From positions 2,852,001 through 2,916,000 of the forward strand of contig NZ_LT578417.1 in NCBI RefSeq assembly GCF_900088535.1: 64,000 nucleotides of DNA. The letters are read 5' to 3'. The stretch's first letter is position 1; each line of letters begins with the position of its first letter. Source of the DNA: Cyanobium sp. NIES-981. Its GTDB lineage: Bacteria; Cyanobacteriota; Cyanobacteriia; PCC-6307; Cyanobiaceae. This document shows positions 45,709 through 54,636 of this stretch, one piece after another. Under the pieces are notes generated by a model, which was not told the DNA's origin, did no database searches, and saw only the letters and a list, made by a program, of their open reading frames with translations. A program made the translations under genes and the position numbers.

Positions 45709-47406
45709 TCAGGCGTAGCGCAGGGCGGCCACCAGATGGACGCCAGGGCCGGGGCCCGCTGCGGGCTCCAGCGCCAGGGCCAGCCCCGTCACCGGGGTTT
45801 CGAGGGGCTGACCGGCGAGGCCGGCGAGCAGGCGCCAGGCCGGCCACCGGCGCAGGGCCGCCTGGGCCGGGCCCCCATCGGAGGCCCACTGCAGCGGAGC
45901 GCCGGGAAGCCCCAGGCCCTCCAGGGCCCGCCACTGCGGGCGGGGGCCCGCGCCACCCGCCTGCCGCTCCTCCAGCACGGCCAGGGTCTGGCCCCACCAG
46001 GCCTGGGCGCCCTCAACCTGCCGGGCACCGGCAACGCTCACCGCCAGCTGGGTGGTGGCATCGCGCCGGCGGCGGGGACGGGGAAGCGCGTCGAGATGGG
46101 TCCACACCTGCAGGCTCTGGTGGCTGGGTCCATCAAGGCTGGAGGTCACCAGGCCCAGGGGCCCGAGGGCCGGCTCCAGCACGGTGGGATCGGGATCCCC
46201 GGCCGGTGTGGCGATCAACCAGCCCAGGGGACCACGGCTCCACAGCAGGGGGCCGGAATCCTCAGCGGCCAGCAGGGCCGGCAGGGGGCCGTCGGTGTCG
46301 GGATCCAGGCTCCGCTGCAGCAGGGCGCGCCAGGGGGCGGGCCAGTGGGCGGGATCCTGCAGCAGGGCCACCGTGTGCAGCTCCCCATGCAGCCCTGCGG
46401 TGAAGGCGGCGGCATGCTCCGGATCCAGGCGCGACGACCAGGCGCGCGGAGGCCCGGGCAGGGAAGCCGGGGAGGGATCCGGCGGGGAATCCAGGGAGGG
46501 ATCCAGCGAAGATGCCGAGGGGGTCGTGGACTCCTGCGGATCGGCCGCCAGCGCCACCAGGGCCTCCAGCTGGAGCTGGCGGCCCCGGGGCGAGAGGGCC
46601 GCCACCACCGACTGGATGCCCCCGCCAGCCCCCCCCTGCGGTGCTGGCGGGGGAAGCCCCAGCCAGGATTCCAGACCTGCAGGACGGACATGCAGCAGCA
46701 CGGCACCACGGGCAAGGCGCCCCAGTGCCTGCCGGAATGCCGGATCGGCGGCGAGATTCAGCTCATCGATCTGGGACACGTCCAGGGCCTGCTCCAGCAC
46801 CCCACGCCCGGAGGCCAGCAGAACCAGGTCGTCATCGATCAGGGCCGTGGCGATCGGCACGGGCTCACGGCCCACCAGGGCGCCCTGGCCGCTGATCAGG
46901 CCCATGCCGCGGTAGCTCGACACCTGGAGACCAGTGCCGGCGAGGCTGCGGGTCTGCCAGAAGCGCTGCAGAAAGCGGCGGGCTCCATCCCCGTCCCGGC
47001 TCTGCAGGGCCAGCAGCCAGCCGTCCGGGGGTTGGCCAGGCTCGCTGGCGAGCAGGGCCACGCCGGTTTCCCCCCCCAGCCAGCCGGCCAGCTCGCCGCG
47101 GTAGTCGAGTCCCGCGGCGGCGAAGGCTCCATCCCGCAGCCGTGCCACGGCCTCGGCGGCCTGGCGGCGTTGGCGGGTGGGCGCCAGGGCCCTGGCGTAG
47201 TCGACCGGCAGCTCGGCATCCGCCTGCAGGAAGAGCCCCAGGGCCGCATCCCGCGGCACGAAGCGAGCCGAGCGGGGCAGGCTGGGCGCCTGGACCTGGA
47301 GCTGCAGTGGGGATCGCTGCCAGAGCAGCCAGCCGGCCGTCAGGGCCAGCCCCAGCAGCGACAGGGTCACGGCCAGCACCACCGCCAGGAAGGGGCGGGT
47401 CCTCAT
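45709..47406 (-). CDS. DUF3352 exported protein
   Basis: A 565-residue protein with a single N-terminal helix (FLAVVLAVTLSLLGLALTAGWLLW, residues 6-29) and a long soluble part of DUF3352 type: FVPRDAALGLFLQADA, LLASEPGQPPDGWLLALQSRDG, and a Ser/Pro/Asp-rich linker (about 320-350: ESTTPSASSLDPSLDSPPD). Probably anchored and facing the periplasm or lumen. Function unknown. ATG 47406 gives the anchor; the frame continues 100 codons upstream without coding features. First gene of the minus-strand run to 39292. Confidence 0.88.
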   Translation of the reverse strand: MRTRPFLAVVLAVTLSLLGLALTAGWLLWQRSPLQLQVQAPSLPRSARFVPRDAALGLFLQADAELPVDYARALAPTRQRRQAAEAVARLRDGAFAAAGLDYRGELAGWLGGETGVALLASEPGQPPDGWLLALQSRDGDGARRFLQRFWQTRSLAGTGLQVSSYRGMGLISGQGALVGREPVPIATALIDDDLVLLASGRGVLEQALDVSQIDELNLAADPAFRQALGRLARGAVLLHVRPAGLESWLGLPPPAPQGGAGGGIQSVVAALSPRGRQLQLEALVALAADPQESTTPSASSLDPSLDSPPDPSPASLPGPPRAWSSRLDPEHAAAFTAGLHGELHTVALLQDPAHWPAPWRALLQRSLDPDTDGPLPALLAAEDSGPLLWSRGPLGWLIATPAGDPDPTVLEPALGPLGLVTSSLDGPSHQSLQVWTHLDALPRPRRRRDATTQLAVSVAGARQVEGAQAWWGQTLAVLEERQAGGAGPRPQWRALEGLGLPGAPLQWASDGGPAQAALRRWPAWRLLAGLAGQPLETPVTGLALALEPAAGPGPGVHLVAALRYA

Positions 47407-47452
47407 CCGTTCAAGCGGGCATGGATGCGCCCGGACATGCGCCCAAAGCAGG

Positions 47453-47827
47453 ATGGCCCCATCCTGCACCGAACCCACGCCCGTGCCCACGCCCGTCAGC
47501 ATCACGGCCCCTGCGCTGCACCAGCGCCTCGAGGCCGGAGAGGCCATCCAGCTGGTGGACGTGCGCGAGACGGCGGAGCTGGAGCTGGCGAGGCTGCCCC
47601 ACCCGGTGATCCACCTGCCACTGAGCCAGTCGGACCTCTGGCTGAGCCGGCTGGAGCAGACGCTCGAGCGCGACAGGCCCGTGGCCGTGCTCTGCCACGC
47701 CGGCATCCGCAGCTGGCAGTTCGCCTGCTGGCTGATGGAGCAGCACCACTATCCCCACGTCTGGAATCTGGTGGGCGGGATCGACGCCTGGAGCAACCAG
47801 GTGGATCCGACCGTGCCGCGGTACTGA
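47453..47827 (+). CDS. rhodanese-like domain protein
   Basis: A 124-residue single rhodanese domain: IQLVDVRETAELELARLPHPVIHLPLS, then active-site Cys in LCHAGIRSWQFA and WNLVGGIDAW. It can transfer sulfane sulfur or act in thiol redox. ATG 47453 is chosen, though the first 15 residues (Pro/Thr-rich) are variable and a later GTG is possible. It is divergent from DUF3352 with 46 bp between starts. Confidence 0.88.
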   Translation: MAPSCTEPTPVPTPVSITAPALHQRLEAGEAIQLVDVRETAELELARLPHPVIHLPLSQSDLWLSRLEQTLERDRPVAVLCHAGIRSWQFACWLMEQHHYPHVWNLVGGIDAWSNQVDPTVPRY

Positions 47828-47960
47828 CCCGCAGGAGCGAAGCGCAGGAGTGAAGCTCGGGGCTGAAGCGGGGTGTGCGCCGCGTTACTGACCCCACACG
47901 CTCTGGCCCGACGGCCCCTGCCCCTCCCTACCATCCGGCAACCCCCCGCGGGCGGCTGGG

Positions 47961-48965
47961 TTGACCCGGAACCACTCCCCCCGACAGCTCTCCCGACGCC
48001 AGCAGGAAGTGCTGCAGCTCGCCGTGCGTCACTACGTGGACACCATGGAGCCCGTGGGCAGCAAGACCCTGGTGCGTCGCTTCGGTCTGCCCGCCAGCTC
48101 GGCCACCGTGCGTTCCGCCATGGGGGCTCTCGAGCAGCGGGGGCTGCTCACCCAGCCGCACACGTCGGCCGGCAGGGTGCCGAGTCAGCAGGGCTACCGG
48201 GAATACGTGGACCGGTTGCTGCCGGCCCCGGGGGTGGCGGCGCAGCAGCTCGAACGGGAGCTGGCCGGGCTGAGCCTCACCTGGACGGCGCTCGACGATC
48301 TGCTGCTGCACCTCAGCCGCCGTCTGGCGGACTTCACGGGCCTGCTGAGCCTGATCACCCGGCCCCAACGCCCCCAGCAGCGGCTGCAGGAACTCCGCCT
48401 GGTGCCCAGTGGCGATCGTCTGCTGGTGTTTCTGGTGGAAGGTCCGGCCAGCGGCGGCAGCCTGAATCTGCGGCTCCCCCCGGAGGCCGCGACCCAGCTC
48501 AGCCGGCTGGAATCCTGGACCAACCGCCAGCTGCGCGCCCATCCCGAGGCCCCCATCCCCTGGCACCTGCTGCCGGCGGAGCTGCGCCGCAGCGGCGATC
48601 TGCTGCGCCAGGCCCTGGACGTGCAGAAACCGCTGCACAGGGAGGGCGGCTCCGCCGTGGCGAGCGGCCTCGGCGGTCTGCTGGCCCAGCCGGAATTCAG
48701 CCAGACCGCCAGCCTGCGCCCCCTGGTGCAACTGGTGGAGGACACTCCGCAGCAGCTGCTCGGCCCCCGGGCCGATGCGATCTGGATCGGTCAGGAGCAT
48801 CCCCACGGTGCCCTGGAGCGCTGCGCGGTGGTGCAGGCCGCCTACGCCACCGGCGATGGCGCCCATGGCCACGTGGCGCTGGTGGGACCGATGCGGATGG
48901 CCTACGCCACGGCCCGGGCGGCGGTGCAGTCGGTGGCCTCCACCCTGTCGCGACTGCTCAGCTGA
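47961..48965 (+). CDS. hrcA: heat-inducible transcription repressor HrcA
   Basis: A 334-residue HrcA: winged helix LSRRQQEVLQLAVRHYVDTMEPVGSKTLVRRFGLPASSATVRSAMGALEQRGLL split over residues 10-63, THTSAGRVPSQQGYREYVD-like segment, a GAF-like core, and IGQEHPHGALERCAVVQAAYATG near the end. HrcA represses groESL and other chaperones via CIRCE operators; no CIRCE is present around its own gene here. TTG start at 47961. Confidence 0.93.
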   Translation: MTRNHSPRQLSRRQQEVLQLAVRHYVDTMEPVGSKTLVRRFGLPASSATVRSAMGALEQRGLLTQPHTSAGRVPSQQGYREYVDRLLPAPGVAAQQLERELAGLSLTWTALDDLLLHLSRRLADFTGLLSLITRPQRPQQRLQELRLVPSGDRLLVFLVEGPASGGSLNLRLPPEAATQLSRLESWTNRQLRAHPEAPIPWHLLPAELRRSGDLLRQALDVQKPLHREGGSAVASGLGGLLAQPEFSQTASLRPLVQLVEDTPQQLLGPRADAIWIGQEHPHGALERCAVVQAAYATGDGAHGHVALVGPMRMAYATARAAVQSVASTLSRLLS

Positions 48966-49050
48966 CCCGGGCAGCACCTGGCCGTCCTGTGATCCGGAGA
49001 CCGGGAGGGGCGATCATCAAGGACCGCAGGTTTCCTTCCAGGTTCCAGGC

Positions 49051-50016
49051 ATGACTTATTGCGTCGCATTCCTGCTGGATGCCGGACTGGTGTTCGCCTC
49101 GGATTCGCGCACCAACGCCGGGGTCGACTACATCTCCACCTACAGCAAGATGCACGTGTTCCAGCCGGCCCCGGACCGGCTGTTCGTGCTGCTGGCGGCC
49201 GGCAATCTCGCCACCACCCAGGCGGTGCTCAACCAGATCCAGCGGGATCTGCGCCGCCATGGTGTCGGACCGATGGGCAACGCCGTCCCGGGCATGCCGG
49301 TGGGCAGCGGCCCTGGCATCAGCGGCGAGGCGGGGGACCCGCCACTGCAGACCTCCGTGTTCGTGGGGCTGAGCGATCCGGCGCCCGCGGCCGTGACCGT
49401 GGCACCGGAAGCCGGCCAGCCCATGGGCACCAGCACGCCGCCTTGCCGGCCGCCTGCGGCCATCCCCCCGCCGGAGGAGGACGGCGAACCCGCCAATCTG
49501 GTGACGGCCCGCTACCTGTTCGAAGCCGCCGACTACGTGGGCCGCATGAGCGTGGCCGTGCAGGACCAGCACAAGGCCTCGCTGCACCAGTCCGGAGCCA
49601 GTGCCGAGGCCAGCTTCATCCTCGGCGGCCAGATCGAGGGCGATCGGCATGGCCTCTACCTGATCTACCCCCAGGGCAATGCGGTGATGGCCACGCGGGA
49701 AACTCCCTTCCTGCAGATCGGCGAGAGCAAGTACGGCAAGCCGCCGCTCGATTTCGTGGGCCATTGCGGCCTGTCGCTGGAGGATGCGGCCCGGCTCTGC
49801 CTGATCTCCCAGGTGATCACCCGCCGCTCGAACCTCTCGGTGGGCCCGCCCTTCGAGCTGGCGCTGATGCCGGCCAATGGCCTGAAGATCACCCGCCGGA
49901 TCAAGCTGGCCAAGGGGGCACCGGAGATCGGCCGCTCGATGCAGGTGTGGGCGGCCTGCATGCAGGAGGGCCTGCGCCGGCTGCCGCGCTTCGCCTGGGA
50001 GGAGGACCCGCTCTGA
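49051..50016 (+). CDS. Anbu/BPH-type proteasome-like peptidase with large insertion
   Basis: A 321-residue Ntn hydrolase: MTYCVAFLLDAGLVFASDSRTNAGVDYISTYSKM over residues 1-34, with nucleophile Thr2, D18 and K33 in proteasome-beta positions. The C-terminal half has AEASFILGGQIEG and IGESKYGKPPLDFVG, typical of the Anbu (bacterial proteasome-homologue) family. Family members are about 245 residues; here residues about 70-148 are an extra Gly/Pro/Ala-rich segment. No alpha-E, ATP-grasp or transglutaminase partner genes of the usual Anbu cluster are adjacent. Substrates unknown. ATG 49051 is fixed by the Thr2 requirement. Confidence 0.9.
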   Translation: MTYCVAFLLDAGLVFASDSRTNAGVDYISTYSKMHVFQPAPDRLFVLLAAGNLATTQAVLNQIQRDLRRHGVGPMGNAVPGMPVGSGPGISGEAGDPPLQTSVFVGLSDPAPAAVTVAPEAGQPMGTSTPPCRPPAAIPPPEEDGEPANLVTARYLFEAADYVGRMSVAVQDQHKASLHQSGASAEASFILGGQIEGDRHGLYLIYPQGNAVMATRETPFLQIGESKYGKPPLDFVGHCGLSLEDAARLCLISQVITRRSNLSVGPPFELALMPANGLKITRRIKLAKGAPEIGRSMQVWAACMQEGLRRLPRFAWEEDPL

Positions 50017-50035
50017 GCGCAGCGGCCGCGCTCAG
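50013..50035. terminator. two-way hairpin between convergent Anbu and trpB genes
   Basis: CTGAGCGC (50013-50020), loop AGCGGCC, GCGCTCAG (50028-50035): a perfect 8-bp stem that contains both stop codons. It can fold on either transcript and probably ends both, though neither side has a U-run. Confidence 0.6.
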
Positions 50036-51297
50036 CCGCCCAGCTGGGCGCCGAGGCGATCGGCCACGGTGTTCACGTCCTTGTCGCCGCGGCCGGAGAG
50101 GTTGAGCACCACCTCGGTGCCCGGCGCCAGGGTGGGGCAGAGGGCATCGAGGGCGGCGAAGGCGTGGGCGGTTTCCAGGGCCGGGATGATGCCCTCCAGT
50201 TCGCTCACCAGGCGCAGGGCCTGAAGGGCCTGCTCGTCGGTGACGGCCAGGTACTCGGCCCGGCCGATCTCCCGCAGATAGCTGTGCTCGGGGCCCACTC
50301 CCGGGTAGTCGAGGCCGGCGCTGATCGAGTGGGCCTCCTGCACCTGGCCCTCGCCGTCCTGGAGCAGCAGGCTCATGGCGCCGTGCAGCACCCCGATCCG
50401 CCCCTCGGTGATGGTGGCGGCATGGCGGCCGCTGGCCACCCCCTCGCCGGCGGCCTCCACGCCCACCAGCCGCACGGCGGTGTCCTGCACGAAGGGATGG
50501 AAGAGGCCCATGGCGTTGGAGCCCCCGCCCACGCAGGCCACCAGCACATCCGGGAGCCGGCCGAAGGCGTCCTGGCACTGGGCCTTGGCCTCCTTGCCGA
50601 TGCAGGCATGGAAGTCGCGCACCAGCATCGGGTAGGGGTGGGGGCCGGCCACCGAACCGAGGATGTAGTGGGTGGACTCCACGTTGGTCACCCAGTCGCG
50701 GATGGCCTCGCTGGTGGCGTCCTTGAGGGTGGCGGTGCCGGCCGTGACGGGCTGCACCGTGGCGCCCAGCAGCCGCATGCGGAACACGTTGAGGGCCTGG
50801 CGGCGCATGTCCTCGGCGCCCATGTACACCACGCACTCGAGACCGAAACGGGCGCACACCGTGGCGGTGGCCACGCCGTGCTGGCCGGCGCCGGTCTCGG
50901 CGATCACCCGCTTCTTGCCCATGCGCAGGGCGAGCAGGGCCTGGCCCAGGGCATTGTTGATCTTGTGGGCGCCGGTGTGGTTGAGGTCCTCGCGCTTCAG
51001 CCAGAGACGCGGCCCTCCTTCGGGGCGGGCGTAGTGGGCGGTGAGCCGCTCGGCCTCGTAGAGCGGCGTGGGCCGGCCCACGTAGGTGCGCAGCAGGTGA
51101 TCCAGCCGGCCGGTGAAGGCGGGATCGGCCCAGGCCTCGGCGGCGGCGGCCTCCAGCTCCGCCAGGGCCGGCATCAGGGTTTCGGGCACGTACTGCCCGC
51201 CGAAGCGGCCGAAGCGGCCGGCCGGGTTCGGACGCACCTCGGGCTGCAGGGAGGCGGCGGTGAGCGAGGAGGCGGCAGAAGGAACGGTGCTGGTCAC
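50032..51297 (-). CDS. trpB: tryptophan synthase beta subunit
   Basis: A 421-residue Trp[39 protein letters not shown] with the PLP-binding Lys, [29 protein letters not shown] and [10 protein letters not shown]. It joins indole and serine. I start at GTG 51297; the open frame continues 107 codons upstream but overlaps the SUI1 gene on the other strand. The trpA partner is elsewhere, as usual in cyanobacteria. Confidence 0.97.
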   Translation of the reverse strand: MTSTVPSAASSLTAASLQPEVRPNPAGRFGRFGGQYVPETLMPALAELEAAAAEAWADPAFTGRLDHLLRTYVGRPTPLYEAERLTAHYARPEGGPRLWLKREDLNHTGAHKINNALGQALLALRMGKKRVIAETGAGQHGVATATVCARFGLECVVYMGAEDMRRQALNVFRMRLLGATVQPVTAGTATLKDATSEAIRDWVTNVESTHYILGSVAGPHPYPMLVRDFHACIGKEAKAQCQDAFGRLPDVLVACVGGGSNAMGLFHPFVQDTAVRLVGVEAAGEGVASGRHAATITEGRIGVLHGAMSLLLQDGEGQVQEAHSISAGLDYPGVGPEHSYLREIGRAEYLAVTDEQALQALRLVSELEGIIPALETAHAFAALDALCPTLAPGTEVVLNLSGRGDKDVNTVADRLGAQLGG

Positions 51298-51382
51298 GCG
51301 CGGGCCACCGGAATCATCGGATCGCCTCAGCGTAGGCAGCAGGGCTGAGAGAAGATGGGCGCGCAAGCGGGGGCGGGATGCG

Positions 51383-51712
51383 ATGGGCACCAAGGGGGGC
51401 TGGCAGGAGTTCGGCAGCCTCAGCCAGCCGGCCAGCCTCGAACGCCCTGACTCCGCTCCCCTCCCGAAGGTCCAGCAGCGCGTGCGGGTGCAACGCACCA
51501 GGGCGGGCAAGGGCGGCAAGCTGGTGACGGCCATCACCGGCCTCGAGGCCGGGGAGGCCGAGCTCAAGGCCCTGCTGAAGCAGCTCAAGGCGGCCGCCGG
51601 CACCGGCGGCACCCTCAAGGCCGGTGGGATCGAACTCCAGGGGGATCAGGTGAGCGTGGCGCTCGCTGCCCTGCAGCAGGCGGGGTATCGGCCGAAGCAG
51701 GCCGGAGGCTGA
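51383..51712 (+). CDS. SUI1/eIF1-like translation factor (YciH family)
   Basis: A 109-residue protein with a SUI1 domain (about residues 32-105): [44 protein letters not shown]. Bacterial YciH/eIF1 homologues influence start-site fidelity during initiation. ATG 51383; it is divergent from trpB (85 bp between starts), a conserved neighbour pair in picocyanobacteria. Confidence 0.93.
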   Translation: MGTKGGWQEFGSLSQPASLERPDSAPLPKVQQRVRVQRTRAGKGGKLVTAITGLEAGEAELKALLKQLKAAAGTGGTLKAGGIELQGDQVSVALAALQQAGYRPKQAGG

Positions 51713-51748
51713 TCCCAGCCCTGCCCCCCGGTCAGGGGGACATCGGTT

Positions 51749-52582
51749 TCAGGCCACCCGGGTCTCGATCAGGTGGCTGGCGGACACCCATTCACCGCGA
51801 TCGTTGTAGCGGCGGATCAGGCGCTGCCGTTCGGTGGGGGAGCTGAGCCAGCCCGCCTCCACCGTGAAACCCTCCCGGTGGCTCACCTGCAGCGGCACCA
51901 GGCTGGAGCCGCCATCGGGCAGAAGATTGAGCTGCCGGGGCCGGGAACCTCCGATCGCCACGACGGAGCCCTGCAGCCTTCCTTCCAGCACCTCCGGCGT
52001 CCCACCCAGCTCGGTGGTGAAGCGCAGCCCCTGCCCCGGCAGTGCCTCGATGCTGGTGCGGCACTCCGCCTGGCTCGGCACGGGCCAGTCGGCCTCCACC
52101 GTGGCCGCCTGGCCCACCCACGTGCCCACCAGCTGCTCCGGGCTGAGGGCAGGACGCTCGACGGCCTGACTGCCGGCGCGGAATTCCCGGATCAGCACGA
52201 GGGATTCGAAGGCACCGCTCTCGCCGTGGAGCTGCACCAGCCGCCAGCGGCGGTCGTGGCCCACGAAGCCGAACTCGGCTCCGGAACGGGTGGCGGGAGC
52301 CACCTGGAGCGAGCCCTTGGAGAAGCTGCCGTTCTCGAAGAACACCACCTGTTTCCCCAGGGAGCGGTACTCCTGCTGGTGGTCCTGCAGGGGCGGGGTG
52401 TCGTAGCCGCCATCGCCGTAGCGGCGCAGACGGAACAGCACGCAGCGGCCCTCCTCCCGGCTCTCCAGCGTGAGGATCGAGGCCGTGGAGCCCAGCAGAT
52501 TGCCCTCACGGTCGAGATTGGCGAAGCTGCCGCGCCACTCACCGAGGTTGCGGCGGAAGTTCTCCCACTGGTTGCCCATCAC
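51749..52582 (-). CDS. DUF3598 family protein
   Basis: A 277-residue soluble protein starting MMGNQWENFRRNLGEWRGSF, with FFENGSFSKGSLQ and a C-terminal RQRLIRRYNDRGEWVSASHLIETRVA block. This is the cyanobacterial DUF3598 type, a calycin-like beta-barrel pair related by some to phycobilin lyases or lipocalins; function unknown. It is divergent from the Kir channel gene with 37 bp between starts. Confidence 0.88.
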   Translation of the reverse strand: MMGNQWENFRRNLGEWRGSFANLDREGNLLGSTASILTLESREEGRCVLFRLRRYGDGGYDTPPLQDHQQEYRSLGKQVVFFENGSFSKGSLQVAPATRSGAEFGFVGHDRRWRLVQLHGESGAFESLVLIREFRAGSQAVERPALSPEQLVGTWVGQAATVEADWPVPSQAECRTSIEALPGQGLRFTTELGGTPEVLEGRLQGSVVAIGGSRPRQLNLLPDGGSSLVPLQVSHREGFTVEAGWLSSPTERQRLIRRYNDRGEWVSASHLIETRVA

Positions 52583-52619
52583 CGGATGCTAACGATGGCG
52601 CAGAGCGGCAACGGAGCCG

Positions 52620-53525
52620 ATGGCCAGGGTCCAGCACCTGCGGCGCCAGCAGGGCCTCCTCACCACCCAGGGGAAACCGCGCTGGTGGCGCCACTGGCGG
52701 GAGCCCTACCTCCTGGCCCTCTCGATCTCCTGGCCCCTGTTCCTGGGCCTGCTGGCGCTGGTGTATCTGGCGATCAACCTGGTGTTCGCCGGGCTCTACC
52801 GGCTCGACCCCGGCGGACTGGCGGGCACCGCCGGCGGCAGGGCCAGCTTCGCCGAAGCGTTCTTCTTCAGCGTGCAGACCCTGGGCTCGATCGGCTACGG
52901 CGCCCTGCACCCGGTGAGCCTGGTGACCAACCTGCTGGTGACGGCGGAATCCTTCAGCGGTGTGCTGTTCCTCGCCCTCAGCACCGGCCTGGCCTTCGCC
53001 CGCTTCTCGCGCAGCAGCGCCCGCATCCGCTTCTCCCGGCTGGCGGTGGTGCACCCCTACAACGGCACGCCGATGCTCAGCTTCCGGCTGGCCAACGAGC
53101 GGGGCAACCACATCCTCGAAGCCCGGGTGCGGGCCTTTCTGGCCGTGGATGAGATCAGCCAGGAAGGGCACCGGATGCGCCGGCTGCGGGCCCTGCCCCT
53201 GGAGCGCGACCAGGGGATCGCCTTCCTGCTGGTGTGGACGGCCCAGCACCGCATCGATGCCGCCAGCCCGCTGCACGGCCTCACGCCGGACGATCTGACC
53301 GCCCGCAACGCCGAACTGGTGGTGGCCTTCAGCGGCATCGACGAGACGATCGAGCGCCCCGTGCACAGCCGCTGGAGCTGGGCGGTGGAGCAGATCGGTT
53401 ACGGCCTCTGTTTTCTCGACATGGTGGAAACCGAGGGGAACCTGCACCGCATCGACTGGTCGGCCTTCGATCGCACCCGTCCCTGCCCGCTCGAGCCGCG
53501 CCGGGTGCCCCACCGCCAGGGCTGA
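52620..53525 (+). CDS. inward-rectifier (Kir-type) potassium channel
   Basis: A 301-residue prokaryotic Kir channel. Slide helix and TM1 (LLALSISWPLFLGLLALVYLAINLVFAGLY, residues 31-60), pore helix and filter SIGYG (residues 90-94; T is usual at the first place), TM2 (about 103-127), and a cytoplasmic IRK beta-domain (SRLAVVHPYNGTPMLSFRLANERGN). It should conduct K+ with gating by lipid or pH. The extended loop before the pore helix (GGLAGTAGGRASFAE) is longer than in KirBac1.1. The 3' end abuts the GSH-hydroquinone reductase gene. Confidence 0.9.
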   Translation: MARVQHLRRQQGLLTTQGKPRWWRHWREPYLLALSISWPLFLGLLALVYLAINLVFAGLYRLDPGGLAGTAGGRASFAEAFFFSVQTLGSIGYGALHPVSLVTNLLVTAESFSGVLFLALSTGLAFARFSRSSARIRFSRLAVVHPYNGTPMLSFRLANERGNHILEARVRAFLAVDEISQEGHRMRRLRALPLERDQGIAFLLVWTAQHRIDAASPLHGLTPDDLTARNAELVVAFSGIDETIERPVHSRWSWAVEQIGYGLCFLDMVETEGNLHRIDWSAFDRTRPCPLEPRRVPHRQG

Positions 53526-53526
53526 A

Positions 53527-54501
53527 TCAGGCGAAGCTCAGCAGCGGACCCGCCGGCACCACCCCGGAGGGATTGATGGTGGGGTGGCTCTGGTAGTAAT
53601 GCGCCTTGATGTGGTGCAGGTTCACGGTGCCGGCGACGCCCGGGACGCGGTAGAGCTGGCGCACATACCGCCAGAGGTGGGGGTAATCGATCAGGCGGCG
53701 CAGGTTGCACTTGAAGTGCCCCACATACACCGCATCGAAACGCACGAGGGTGGTGAACAGACGCCAGTCGGCCTCGGTGAGGGTGGATCCGAGCAGAAAG
53801 GGCTGATCGGCCAGACGCTCCTCGAGGGCATCCAGCGTGGCGAACAGGGGGCCGATCGCTTCGTCGTAGGCGCTCTGGCTGGTGGCGAAGCCGCAGCGGT
53901 ACACGCCGTTGTTCACGGTGTCGTAGATGCGCTGGTTGAGGGCGTCGATCTCGGAGCGCAGGGGTTCGGGGTAGAAGTCACCCGGAGCGGCACCAACGGC
54001 CTCGAAGGCGCTGTTGAACATGCGGATGATGTCGGCAGACTCGTTGTTCACGATCCGGCCCGATTCCCTGTCCCAGAGCACGGGCACCGTGACGCGGCCG
54101 CTGTAGTGCGGATCGGCCCGGGTGTACACGCTGTGCAGACAGCGGGCCTGATGGATGGGATCGGCAATGACCCCGTCTCCGGGCTGGAAGGTCCAGCCCT
54201 CGGCGCCCATGTGCCAGTGCACCACCGAGAGCGACACCAGCTCCTCGAGCCCCTTGATCACCCGGAAGATCGCCGTGCGGTGGGCCCAGGGACAGGCGTG
54301 GGAGATGTAGAGGTGATAGCGGCCCGCTGCGGCCCGGAAGCCCCCGTCGCCGCTGGGGCCCGGCCGGCCGTCGGGGGTGATCCAGTGACGGAAGCGGGAG
54401 GCGGAGCGCACGAAGCGGCCTCCGCTGGCGGCGGTGTCGTACCAGCGGTCGTGCCAGATGCCGTCGACGAGCAGACCCAAGCGCTTGACCCGGCGGCGCA
54501 C
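53527..54501 (-). CDS. glutathionyl-hydroquinone reductase family (Xi-class GST)
   Basis: A 324-residue Xi-class glutathione transferase: catalytic Cys70 in YISHACPWAHR, HWHMGAEGWTF, KVPVLWD-like VTVPVLWDRESGRIVNNESADIIRMFN, and LTEADWRLFTTLVRFDAVYVGHFKCN. Such enzymes reduce glutathionyl-(hydro)quinones, protecting against quinone adducts. GTG 54501 gives the family length. The first 12 residues are basic and variable. Confidence 0.9.
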   Translation of the reverse strand: MRRRVKRLGLLVDGIWHDRWYDTAASGGRFVRSASRFRHWITPDGRPGPSGDGGFRAAAGRYHLYISHACPWAHRTAIFRVIKGLEELVSLSVVHWHMGAEGWTFQPGDGVIADPIHQARCLHSVYTRADPHYSGRVTVPVLWDRESGRIVNNESADIIRMFNSAFEAVGAAPGDFYPEPLRSEIDALNQRIYDTVNNGVYRCGFATSQSAYDEAIGPLFATLDALEERLADQPFLLGSTLTEADWRLFTTLVRFDAVYVGHFKCNLRRLIDYPHLWRYVRQLYRVPGVAGTVNLHHIKAHYYQSHPTINPSGVVPAGPLLSFA

Positions 54502-54555
54502 ACCGTAGGCGGCGCTCCGCTATGGAGGTCATCAGCCAGACTGATCGATGCAAGA

Positions 54556-54585
54556 TTGACCCATAAGGAAAAGCCCCCTTAATGT
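54556..54585 (+). promoter_or_regulatory. sigma-70-type promoter for the PsiE-like gene
   Basis: TTGACC (54556-54561), 18-bp spacer, TAATGT (54580-54585) is the best -35/-10 pair seen in the window, in a locally AT-rich stretch about 50 bp before the ATG at 54637. Confidence 0.6.
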
Positions 54586-54636
54586 TTCTTCATTCGCCCC
54601 CGACGCCGTCGTGGGAGTCCTGCCGCAGCCGATGCA

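Noticed and set aside
45313-47853. 846-codon frame opposite sixA and DUF3352
   Set aside because: Low-complexity antisense shadow crossing two real genes and the rhodanese gene.
47828-47960. CIRCE operator before hrcA
   Set aside because: No TTAGCACTC-N9-GAGTGCTAA-like repeat is present between the rhodanese stop and hrcA.
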